Origin: Methylobacter sp.
Lineage (GTDB): Bacteria; Pseudomonadota; Gammaproteobacteria; Methylococcales; Methylomonadaceae
Assembly: GCF_004322395.1 (NCBI RefSeq)
Contig: NZ_SCTW01000052.1
Location: forward strand, 1-52,249
Direction: 5' to 3'
DNA: 52,249 nucleotides
Shown here: one piece after another, positions 1 through 6,471 of the stretch
Layout of the letters: the number at the start of each line of letters is the position of its first letter
Position numbering within the stretch: position 1 is the stretch's first letter
Program-made: the position numbers and the translations under genes
Notes under the pieces: generated by a model
Seen by the model: only the letters and a program-made list of their open reading frames with translations
What the model was told of the DNA's origin: nothing
Database searches by the model: none

Positions 1-117
1 TGCATGATGACACCTTATGAAAAATTGAAATCCATTGAAAATGCCAAAAACTATTTGAAAGCAGACGTTACGTTTGAAATACTGGACAAAGTTGCTCTGT
101 GTCGATTGCACTTATGA
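1..117 (+). pseudogene. C-terminal remnant of an integrase-type transposase
   Basis: Reading frame 1 is open from the window edge to a TGA at 115-117 and gives a 38-residue peptide containing TPYEKLKSIENAKNYLK. The TPYEKL...ADVTFEILD pattern resembles, from memory, the C-terminal tail of DDE integrase-core transposases common in Methylococcales. Intact versions usually continue some 25-30 residues past this point, so this copy seems to stop early. The rest lies outside the window, so whether the element is intact to the left cannot be judged. No terminal inverted repeat could be assigned on the right side. Confidence 0.4.
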
Positions 118-412
118 GTTGAATCTAAGAGTGAATAAAACGGAACTTCTTCATAACTAAGAAATATAACGAATTTGGCTTCGGCTTTTTTCAATCCGTT
201 TAAACCTATCTAATCAGCGCCCTCCTTTTTCACTCAGCTGATATCTGCCGAGTATTAAAGCTATCAGCACGCAACAGTTCAACAAACGCGTTAGCCTTTA
301 CAGGGCTTACTCATTAAATAATCTTGGTAAGCGCCGCAACGTTATTTTACAATCATCGATAAAACTTTTATCTATTTTCAAATCATCCTCATCCCAAAAG
401 ATTCGCCCGATT
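118..412. other. Gene-free stretch between transposase remnant and mobA
   Basis: About 295 bases with stop codons in all frames. I see no convincing gene, tRNA or strong terminator. It is AT-rich next to the transposase stub and lies downstream of the mobA stop, so it is probably spacer plus insertion scar. Confidence 0.4.
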
Positions 413-1012
413 CTAACTGGAAAGATTGGCCCCCTCCAGCTCAAACAATTCATCCATGGTATTAATATTGCTGAATATTTCCGGCTCGTTACTGAAATCT
501 GCCTGCACTAAATTCTGCTGTATCAGCCAATCCGCCACTTTACGCCGACCGGTGGCTAAATAATCTTGCAAACTGGTTTGCAACGTGGTCTTTATCACGC
601 AAAAAACCGGATGCAACATTTTTCCATCAAAGGCGACCGCGACATCGGCATTATTTTCCAAGCGAGTCGATAGCAACTTCTTCAAATGTTCCGTTTTAAT
701 CAATGGAGAGTCGCAAGGCATGACTACCAAGACATCGGCATCGGCATGAATCATCGCAGTTAATATGCCGGCCAAAGGGCCGTCAAAACTGTCGGTTTGA
801 TCACTAATTACCGGCCATCCAAATTGCCGGTATTGATCAATGTTCCGATTGGCATTGATAAACACACAATCCCCAACGGGAGCTATCGCAGATATCGCAT
901 AACTGATCATCGGATGACCTTTAAAATTTACCAAGCCTTTATCCCGACTATCCATGCGCCGCGCGCGACCGCCGGCAAGAATCACGCCTGCTACTTTTGT
1001 TTGACTGTTCAT
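413..1012 (-). CDS. mobA: Molybdenum cofactor guanylyltransferase MobA
   Basis: MobA transfers GMP from GTP to molybdopterin-Mo, making the guanine dinucleotide form of the molybdenum cofactor in the cytoplasm. The 199-residue product has the usual length for the family. It opens with the nucleotide-binding signature GVILAGGRARRMDSRDKGL (about residues 10-28: LAGG-x3-RM-x3-DKGL), followed by the FKGHPM block and a VMPCDSPLI segment near residue 97 carrying the metal-binding Asp. Formate dehydrogenase FdsA, encoded 5.5 kb away on the same strand, needs this kind of cofactor, so the neighbourhood is functionally sensible. It stands alone, facing away from the lipoprotein gene at 1163. Other Moco genes are not in the window. 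Confidence 0.93.
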   Translation of the reverse strand: MNSQTKVAGVILAGGRARRMDSRDKGLVNFKGHPMISYAISAIAPVGDCVFINANRNIDQYRQFGWPVISDQTDSFDGPLAGILTAMIHADADVLVVMPCDSPLIKTEHLKKLLSTRLENNADVAVAFDGKMLHPVFCVIKTTLQTSLQDYLATGRRKVADWLIQQNLVQADFSNEPEIFSNINTMDELFELEGANLSS

Positions 1013-1162
1013 AATGGTAAGCTTTGATTATCAATAATTATTCAACTGATAGGCTATTCTCGCAAGCTTGGCGTTTATTGCAAGTTGCGCATACGGCATC
1101 GCTTATTTTGCTTGATCAATCTATTTTTTCACTTTCTGACTTATTAGGAATAAAAATCGCCA

Positions 1163-1615
1163 ATGAAAATTAAATACTCCACGCCCTCTCTTTTCGTCAA
1201 CAGCTTCATGCGCCCCCCTATCTTAGGTACAACTCATGCCGCCGTGAGCCTTGCATTAGCTGCGATTATTTCAGGTTGCGCCATGGAACCGGAAAAACCG
1301 GTTGAACAAGCTGAACCCGCGCCTTTTATCAGCGACTACCCTACCCGCGACCGTGTTGAATATGTTTTAAACTGTGTAGCGCAACACGGCGGCCTGACTT
1401 ACATCACTCAATATGCCTGCGGCTGCAAAATTGACAAAATTGCTGAAAAATTGAACTTCGCAGAATACGAAGCCGCGAAAACCTTTACTTATTTAACTAA
1501 AGGTCAAACAGGCGATGCAGCTGCGGCCATGCGCGACCCGACTCAATCGAAAGATTTAAGAAAACGGCTTAAAGACGCAGAGCAATATGCTGAAAAAAAC
1601 TGTTTTGTAAAATAA
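1163..1615 (+). CDS. Small cysteine-rich lipoprotein, function unknown
   Basis: A 150-residue exported protein. A long N-terminal signal region ends in the lipobox LAAIISGC, making Cys39 the predicted lipidated residue. The mature part is soluble and carries further cysteines in VLNCVAQHGG, YACGCKID and the C-terminal KNCFVK, so disulfides in the periplasm are plausible. An AGGA-like ribosome site lies about 12 bases upstream of the chosen ATG. A later in-frame Met at residue 16 (MRPPIL) would give a more typical lipoprotein signal length. From memory, similar Cys-rich proteins sit beside PQQ-dependent alcohol dehydrogenases in methylotrophs and betaproteobacteria. That is a recollection, not something shown here. 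A strong terminator follows directly. Confidence 0.72.
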   Translation: MKIKYSTPSLFVNSFMRPPILGTTHAAVSLALAAIISGCAMEPEKPVEQAEPAPFISDYPTRDRVEYVLNCVAQHGGLTYITQYACGCKIDKIAEKLNFAEYEAAKTFTYLTKGQTGDAAAAMRDPTQSKDLRKRLKDAEQYAEKNCFVK

Positions 1616-1618
1616 AAA

Positions 1619-1656
1619 AACAACAAAGGGCGACTTTAGTCGCCCTTTGTTGTTTT
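1619..1656 (+). terminator. Rho-independent terminator of the lipoprotein gene
   Basis: A perfect 16-bp stem (arms 1619-1634 and 1639-1654, core AAAGGGCGAC / GTCGCCCTTT) closes on a TTTA loop. It is preceded by an A-run and followed by TTTT. It starts three bases after the lipoprotein stop codon. Confidence 0.85.
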
Positions 1657-1724
1657 GGCCGAAGCCTAAGCCTGATACAAAAAAGGTCAATCCTGCTTAA
1701 AGATACGCCTTTTAAAAAGCAGGG

Positions 1725-1973
1725 TTATGGATAAATAACTTTGGGAATGAAGTTAGCGGCCGGGTATTTAGGATCAAATTCGGCTTCTTTTTCTGCGGGC
1801 TTTTGAGCTGGGCATTTACATGTAGCTGAAGACGTGACAGCATCTTTATCGATATAGACGACTTTAGGTTGAAAATCCGAAGCCGGATATTGGCTGTCGC
1901 TTCCAGCAGATGCAGTTAATGAAGCCGATGCAATAAAAGCCGTCGCCAATCCTAAGATAATTATTTTTTTCAT
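1725..1973 (-). CDS. Small secreted protein with two YPA-x2-F-x-PKV-x-Y motifs
   Basis: An 82-residue protein with a clear Sec signal peptide (MKK, hydrophobic core, cleavage near ASA-G at residues 21-24). The mature part is only about 58 residues and nearly symmetrical. Residues 29-40 read YPASDFQPKVVY and residues 70-81 read YPAANFIPKVIY. Between them is a linker rich in Ala, Lys and Glu containing CKCP at 52-55. The duplicated motif and the central Cys-x-Cys suggest a small periplasmic binding or structural protein, possibly metal- or redox-linked. That is inference; I do not recognise a named family. The stop sits at the very end of the second motif. Upstream lies a pair of hairpins (2018-2077). 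Confidence 0.7.
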   Translation of the reverse strand: MKKIIILGLATAFIASASLTASAGSDSQYPASDFQPKVVYIDKDAVTSSATCKCPAQKPAEKEAEFDPKYPAANFIPKVIYP

Positions 1974-2017
1974 ATGATATTAACCTTGGGTAGTTTGTAC
2001 AGCAAGCCCCGCTGGAC

Positions 2018-2077
2018 AAATCGGCAGGAAAGCCGATTTGCATTGACCCGAATGGCGTCAGGCAGGATAGCCTGACG
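2018..2077. repeat. Tandem hairpins with matching AGGAWA loops
   Basis: Two adjacent perfect 8-bp stems: AAATCGGC/GCCGATTT (2018-2025 with 2032-2039) and CGTCAGGC/GCCTGACG (2056-2063 with 2070-2077). On the plus strand the loops are AGGAAA and AGGATA. Both hairpins therefore share the core GGCAGGAWAGCC although the outer stem bases differ. They lie between two minus-strand genes, in the leader of the small secreted protein or the tail of the ABC operon. A REP-like element is the simplest reading. Confidence 0.6.
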
Positions 2078-2161
2078 TGAATCTTCTATAACAAAGCTTG
2101 ACGGCCAAAGAGTATCGGGTATTTTAGCCGAATCCGCAACTGTTTTTGAGCCTCAAAGTCG

Positions 2162-2884
2162 TCACAAAAGTTGTTTTATTTCAGGATGATTTTGTAGCAA
2201 CTGCTGCCTAAATGATTCAATAGCCAGTTCACTGTGACGCTCACTTCGGGAGATAGGCACGACGATTTCGCTAACAACCTGCATAGGTGCTGCCGACAAA
2301 AAGATTAATCGATCGGCCAACGCAATGGCCTCGCGCAGATCATGAGTCACAAATAGAACCGTGTGCGGGCGTTGTTGCCAAAGTTTTACTAACAGCTCTC
2401 TGACTTGCCTTGCGGTTGGCGCATCCAGCGACACAAACGGCTCATCCATCAGCAACACCTCCGGATCGACGGCAAACGCCCTGATGATCGATACCCGGCG
2501 GCTCATGCCTAAGGACAATCGCTCGGGGTAAGCATGTTGCGATTGCGCTAATTGCATAACCTCAAGCAATGCGTCAACGACATCGACAGGCCCATCCAGC
2601 ACCAATTCAATATTTTCCCTAACCGTCCGCCAAGGCAGCAGCCGCGGATTCTGAAAAACGTAGCCGATCTTGGGATGCGTGTGTTGCTGTCCAACCAATA
2701 TCTCGCCATCGTAATCATTATCCAGCCCGGCAATAATATTCAACAGCGTAGTTTTACCGCAGCCGGAAGGACCCACCAGACAAATAAATTCCTCTGAGTT
2801 TAGCGACAGCTTAAGGTTCGCGATGGTTGGCTTTGCCGCTGTTGGATAGGTTTTGTTTTTGATATTGATTTGGATGTCGGTCAT
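2162..2884 (-). CDS. ABC importer ATPase, NitT/TauT (SsuB/TauB) type
   Basis: A 240-residue cytoplasmic ATPase that would drive import with the permease and binding protein encoded just upstream. Visible motifs are Walker A GPSGCGKT (38-45), Q-loop FQNPRLLPW (78-85), Walker B VLLMDEPFVSLD (143-154) and the switch His in VTHD (His181). The PWRTVRENI stretch is typical of the nitrate/sulfonate/taurine class. The signature motif is LSLGMS (123-128) where LSGGM or LSGGQ is usual, losing one conserved Gly. I start at MTDIQI because this ATG overlaps the permease stop as ATGA and gives the normal family length. The frame is open 82 codons further upstream, but those residues lie over the permease gene and look non-coding. 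Confidence 0.85.
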   Translation of the reverse strand: MTDIQINIKNKTYPTAAKPTIANLKLSLNSEEFICLVGPSGCGKTTLLNIIAGLDNDYDGEILVGQQHTHPKIGYVFQNPRLLPWRTVRENIELVLDGPVDVVDALLEVMQLAQSQHAYPERLSLGMSRRVSIIRAFAVDPEVLLMDEPFVSLDAPTARQVRELLVKLWQQRPHTVLFVTHDLREAIALADRLIFLSAAPMQVVSEIVVPISRSERHSELAIESFRQQLLQNHPEIKQLL

Positions 2885-3636
2885 CTGCGCCACCGCATAG
2901 CTTTTTTGTCCAGCGGTTTTAGAACCAGCAGCTCTATCAGCTGAATGACTGCAACAAAAGCGATGGTATAAGCCAGAATATTGGCAACATCGAACAGTTG
3001 AAAGAACAAATGCAATTGATAGCCCATACCGTTGCTGCGGCCTAATAACTCGACCACCAGAATGATTTTCCAGATTAAGGCCAGACCCGAACGGGTTGCG
3101 CCCATCACAAACGGATGCAGTTGCGGCCAAATCACATGAACCAGGGTTTTACGTTTGCCGAAACGATAACAGCGCGCCATCTCCAGTAAATCCTGATCTA
3201 AGGTGCGCGTGCCTTCGCGGATCGTGACAATGACATTGGGCAGCTTATTGATAACCACAGCGAGTATCGCCGCCGATTCAACCAGCCCGAACCAGACATA
3301 GCACAAGATAATAGTGACCAGCGCCGGAACGTTTAAAAAAATCACCAGCCAGTTATCAAAAAATGCATCAAGCTTTTTATTACGTCCCAGCACTATGCCA
3401 ATCGCGCAGCCCAGCAACATCGCAATAGTAAAACTGGCTACCAGCCGGAGCAAGGTAACGCCTAAATGAAAAGGCAGTTGCCCCGACACGCAGCCCTGCC
3501 AGAAAACGTGAGCTACGGCTTCCGGTGTCGGCAAGGTGTTGCTGTTTAAATAGACAGCCAGTCCTTGCCAGATGGCTAAGAAAGCCAGCAAGGACAGCGT
3601 TGATAAGAAATTCTTAAAGTGAAACAAACTATTCAA
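2881..3636 (-). CDS. ABC importer permease, SsuC/TauC type
   Basis: A 251-residue inner-membrane permease with about six hydrophobic segments. It carries the binding-protein-dependent transport signature around EMARCYRFGKRKTLVHVIWP (cytoplasmic EAA loop, about residues 150-170). Length and topology fit the SsuC/TauC/NrtB family. Its start overlaps the end of the binding-protein gene by eight bases and its stop overlaps the ATPase start by four (ATGA), so the three genes are one translationally coupled operon in the order binding protein, permease, ATPase. The substrate is not identifiable. The family imports nitrate, taurine, alkanesulfonates, thiamine precursors and other small molecules. 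Confidence 0.85.
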   Translation of the reverse strand: MNSLFHFKNFLSTLSLLAFLAIWQGLAVYLNSNTLPTPEAVAHVFWQGCVSGQLPFHLGVTLLRLVASFTIAMLLGCAIGIVLGRNKKLDAFFDNWLVIFLNVPALVTIILCYVWFGLVESAAILAVVINKLPNVIVTIREGTRTLDQDLLEMARCYRFGKRKTLVHVIWPQLHPFVMGATRSGLALIWKIILVVELLGRSNGMGYQLHLFFQLFDVANILAYTIAFVAVIQLIELLVLKPLDKKAMRWRR

Positions 3637-4585
3637 TCGACCAAAATGTACCGGGTTGCAGGTTCTCTGATTGCCCTGTTAACTGATTGTCGCTTAACTT
3701 ACGAAGCATCGTATAAATACGGCCTGCCGCCAGCTGTTCCGGTTCGCCCCAATGCTCAATACCGCCTTCGCAATAACGCTGACGCAATTTGGCTAGGGTG
3801 ATTAAATCATCTTCTTGGGTTAATGGGATGATTTTTTGCCAAGCGGCATCCGATGTACATAGCTGATTTTTAGCCTGCTTGCTGGCGTTAAAAAAGCTGT
3901 TGACCGCTTGTTTATGATCGTTTGCCCAGCTTTGCTTAAATACATAGCCCAGACTGGGCACATCCTCCTGAATGCCCAAACCTTTTAAAATACCTTTGCC
4001 GTCAATTATCTGGCGATAGCCCTGGGCTTCAAGCCGTGCAGCGAAATGCCAGTAAGTAAGAGCTGCATCCACACGGTTTTGCTTGATTTGCTCGTTGATC
4101 AGCGGCGGCGCGCCGAAGACTTTTTCTACCGACGCATTAAGGTCCAGCTGCTCTTGCCCGGCCAAGGCCTGTAGCAATAGCCAGTTTTTGTCCAACTCGC
4201 CCCCGGCAATCCCCAGACGTTTGCCTTTGAGGTCTTTCACCGAATGGATAGGACTGTCTTTTGCCACCACCAGAGCGCCCGAGGTGTTTGAATAAGGGTA
4301 AAAGGTAAAATCGGAACCGGTCGCGCGCAGCCTGGAAACCCAAATCCAGTCTGACACAATCATATCGACAGCACCGGACTGTAGCGCAATCTTGCCGGCT
4401 TCCGTATTGGCTAGATGGTGTATCTCCAGCTGAAAATCAGCTGACGGATTATCCTGTAAAGCCGTCAATTCCCAATCGACCGTGCCGGAAGCCTGAACGC
4501 CAATGCGAATAACGGTTTTTTCCGCAGCATAACTGCTGTATGACGCAAACAGGCACAGGCAGATAAAAAAGACCTTAGTTTTCAT
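3629..4585 (-). CDS. ABC importer periplasmic binding protein, NMT1/TauA-like
   Basis: A 318-residue protein with a Sec signal peptide (MKTKVFFICLCLFASYSSYA, cleavage near residue 20). The fold is that of the NMT1/TauA/SsuA family: strand IRIGVQASGTVDWEL, then VDMIVSDWIWVSRLR, then the KDSPIHSVKDLKGKRLGIAGGELDKNWL block typical of this group, then VDAALTYWHFAARLEAQGY. The SDW and ALTYW aromatics probably line the ligand site. First gene of a three-gene importer operon and divergent from the NlpC/P60 gene. Nearby mobA and fds genes make a link to molybdoenzymes or C1 metabolism tempting, but molybdate importers (ModA) look different, so this is guilt by location only. Confidence 0.82.
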   Translation of the reverse strand: MKTKVFFICLCLFASYSSYAAEKTVIRIGVQASGTVDWELTALQDNPSADFQLEIHHLANTEAGKIALQSGAVDMIVSDWIWVSRLRATGSDFTFYPYSNTSGALVVAKDSPIHSVKDLKGKRLGIAGGELDKNWLLLQALAGQEQLDLNASVEKVFGAPPLINEQIKQNRVDAALTYWHFAARLEAQGYRQIIDGKGILKGLGIQEDVPSLGYVFKQSWANDHKQAVNSFFNASKQAKNQLCTSDAAWQKIIPLTQEDDLITLAKLRQRYCEGGIEHWGEPEQLAAGRIYTMLRKLSDNQLTGQSENLQPGTFWSIE

Positions 4586-4720
4586 AAAAGCTGTCTCAAT
4601 ACGAGGTGAAAGCCGCCTATTCTATCTGGACGCAAGGCTTGGCGCGAGGATGATTGTAATTTCCATGCAATGACTTATCCTTATAGGCAATTTCTACTCA
4701 CCATCAAGGGCTATGAATTT

Positions 4721-5203
4721 GTGAACAACTCCGCCACTAAAAACTATCGCTGTTTTTTTATCCGGGGCGTTTTGCTCACAGCAATAGCTTTGGTTTCCGG
4801 TTGCGCAAGTACTCCTGAAACAAAACCGGTTGCGGATTATTCGCCAATGGTCGGTTATGCACTGAGTTTGCAGGGTACACCTTATCATTACGGCAAAAGC
4901 TCGCCCGAAGAAGGTTTCGATTGTAGCGGTTTTGTTAAGCATGTTTATGGTCGCCAGGGCATAGCATTACCGCGTACGGTTCAGGGAATGGCCCAATCGC
5001 TTACAGAAGTTCCGAAAAGCGATCTTCACTCCGGCGACTTGGTTTTCTTCAATACCGACGGCAAGCCGTTCTCTCATGTCGGTATTTATATCAGTAACGA
5101 TGATTTCATTCATGCGCCTAGCCGGCGTACCGGAAAGGTGATGGTGTCCAACCTTAAAGATCGTTATTGGGGGAATCGGTTTAGTTGCGCGCGCCGCCCA
5201 TAG
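4721..5203 (+). CDS. NlpC/P60 family lipoprotein, putative peptidoglycan endopeptidase
   Basis: An exported cysteine peptidase that would cut peptide cross-links in peptidoglycan (Spr/MepS-like). The catalytic Cys is in FDCSGFVKHVYG, the His in SHVGIYI, and the third polar residue in FIHAPSRRTGKV. The N-terminus has a lipobox LVSGC, predicting an outer-membrane lipoprotein. I place the start at the GTG at 4721, ten bases after an AAGGG ribosome site, which gives a normal 28-residue signal. An in-frame ATG at 4670 would add 17 residues and lacks a well-placed ribosome site. The total of about 160 residues is standard for small members of the family. It stands alone on the plus strand. Confidence 0.85.
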   Translation: MNNSATKNYRCFFIRGVLLTAIALVSGCASTPETKPVADYSPMVGYALSLQGTPYHYGKSSPEEGFDCSGFVKHVYGRQGIALPRTVQGMAQSLTEVPKSDLHSGDLVFFNTDGKPFSHVGIYISNDDFIHAPSRRTGKVMVSNLKDRYWGNRFSCARRP

Positions 5204-5255
5204 CGGCATTGTGGGGATATGGATTATTGGAGATTATTTGTAACCACGAAGCAGT

Positions 5256-5401
5256 TAGAAAATAGAATACGGATGATGCTAATTAGACGAATTTATACGG
5301 ATTTTTAAAAAAGCCCAAGTTCGTTATGCATCTTGTTTAAAGCGCTTTAAGATTTTATCAGCGCTCATCGTCAAATCCGTGTCATCCCGTGTTCTATTTT
5401 T
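5256..5401. repeat. Dispersed imperfect palindromic repeat, copy 1
   Basis: The outer arms TTAGAAAATAGAATACGGAT and, read in reverse complement, the block around 5378-5401 form an imperfect palindrome. The right half (5353-5401) matches the repeat at 16892-16939 at most positions, sharing TTTATCAG, the AATCCG core, GTCATC and TTCTATTTTT. The element abuts the fdsD stop codon, so it could also act as a 3' hairpin of the fds transcript. Confidence 0.6.
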
Positions 5402-5612
5402 AAGCAGCAAGCTTGGTGATGGCGGTTTTAACCAAAGTGCTTAATTCAGAGCCGTCTTCCTGGCAATAAGTAATAATCGCCTTACGCATTCTTGGATCCC
5501 ATGACCTTAAAATGTGATTTTTTATGCCTTCCGCAGCGATTTCTTTGTCGGGTTCAGAGTTAAAGAAATTGCCTATATCGTTGGCCATTTTGATCAGTCT
5601 TTCTATTTTCAT
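5400..5612 (-). CDS. fdsD: Formate dehydrogenase delta subunit FdsD
   Basis: A 70-residue protein matching the small delta subunit of soluble NAD-dependent formate dehydrogenases. It begins MKIERLIKMANDIGNFF and has the characteristic central segment AAEGIKNHILRSWDPRMRKAI (about residues 26-46). In Rhodobacter and Cupriavidus systems the delta subunit is part of the Fds complex and is needed for full activity. It is the last gene of the operon, starting ten bases after the fdsC stop. The length is typical and there is no sign of damage. Confidence 0.92.
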   Translation of the reverse strand: MKIERLIKMANDIGNFFNSEPDKEIAAEGIKNHILRSWDPRMRKAIITYCQEDGSELSTLVKTAITKLAA

Positions 5613-5622
5613 TGTTAATTAA

Positions 5623-6471
5623 TCACAGATAGTTGCTATGGGTTAAGCGTTGCGGATGGGTATAAATCACATGTTGATCATCACGGGCAAAACCGATTAA
5701 GGTGAGGCCTGCCTCATCAGCCAGACGTATGGCTAAACCGGTAGGTGCGGAAATGGCTGCAAGCAGCGTAATGCCGACCCAGGCTGTTTTTTGCACCATT
5801 TCATAACTGGCTCGGCTGGTAACAATTATAAAACCTGAAGATAAATCTTTGCCGGTACGCAATAAAAAACCGATCAATTTATCCAGCGCGTTATGCCGTC
5901 CTACATCTTCCCTGACATCTAAAATACCCTGTCCTGGAACAGCCCAGGCAGCGGCATGCACGGCGCCGGTTAACTGGTTAAGTTTTTGGTGTTGCTTGAT
6001 GTCTGTTAAGGCGGAACGCAGCTCCGTAGCAGACAGGGTCAAGCCGCCGCCAACCGGGCCCGGTTGGCGAATGGCTTGCTTTAAAGTGCTCGCGCCGCAT
6101 AAACCGCAACCGGTACGGCCGGTTAAATTACGGCCTTTGTCGGACATACATTGAAAACGTTGCTCCGGAATTTTTATCTGGACTTCGATGCCGTTTGAGC
6201 GGTTATAAACCCGTGCAGATAATAACTCCTGCGGATTTTTAATAATCCCTTCGGTGATGCTGAAACCCAGCGCAAACTCTTCAAGATTGGTTGGGGTTGC
6301 CAGCATGACGACATGCGGCACCCCGTTGTAAATCAAAGAAATAGGCACTTCTTCGGCAATATAGTCTTGCCTCTGTTCATGTTGCCCATCTCGCCAGCGA
6401 TCAACGATGGTTTGTTGATAACTGGGCCAGCCTAATTCTAACGGCAGCGCGGCGGCACTGCTGTTAGTCAT
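5623..6471 (-). CDS. fdsC: Formate dehydrogenase accessory sulfurtransferase FdhD/FdsC
   Basis: A 282-residue cytoplasmic chaperone of the FdhD family. Family members sulfurate and bind the bis-MGD cofactor and hand it to the formate dehydrogenase catalytic subunit. The diagnostic Cys-x2-Cys is present in RTGCGLCG (Cys122, Cys125). The conserved blocks EEFALGFSITEGII, DVGRHNALDKLIG and TSRASYEMVQK follow in the expected order, ending GFARDDQHVIYTH. The start overlaps the end of fdsA by eight bases, implying coupled translation. It could equally be called fdhD; fdsC is the name used in fds operons. Confidence 0.94.
   Translation of the reverse strand: MTNSSAAALPLELGWPSYQQTIVDRWRDGQHEQRQDYIAEEVPISLIYNGVPHVVMLATPTNLEEFALGFSITEGIIKNPQELLSARVYNRSNGIEVQIKIPEQRFQCMSDKGRNLTGRTGCGLCGASTLKQAIRQPGPVGGGLTLSATELRSALTDIKQHQKLNQLTGAVHAAAWAVPGQGILDVREDVGRHNALDKLIGFLLRTGKDLSSGFIIVTSRASYEMVQKTAWVGITLLAAISAPTGLAIRLADEAGLTLIGFARDDQHVIYTHPQRLTHSNYL

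Noticed and set aside
2885-3130. An 82-codon N-terminal extension of the ABC ATPase
   Set aside because: It lies wholly over the permease gene, is rich in Cys, Arg and Ser unlike an ATPase start, and the ATGA overlap start gives the normal family length.
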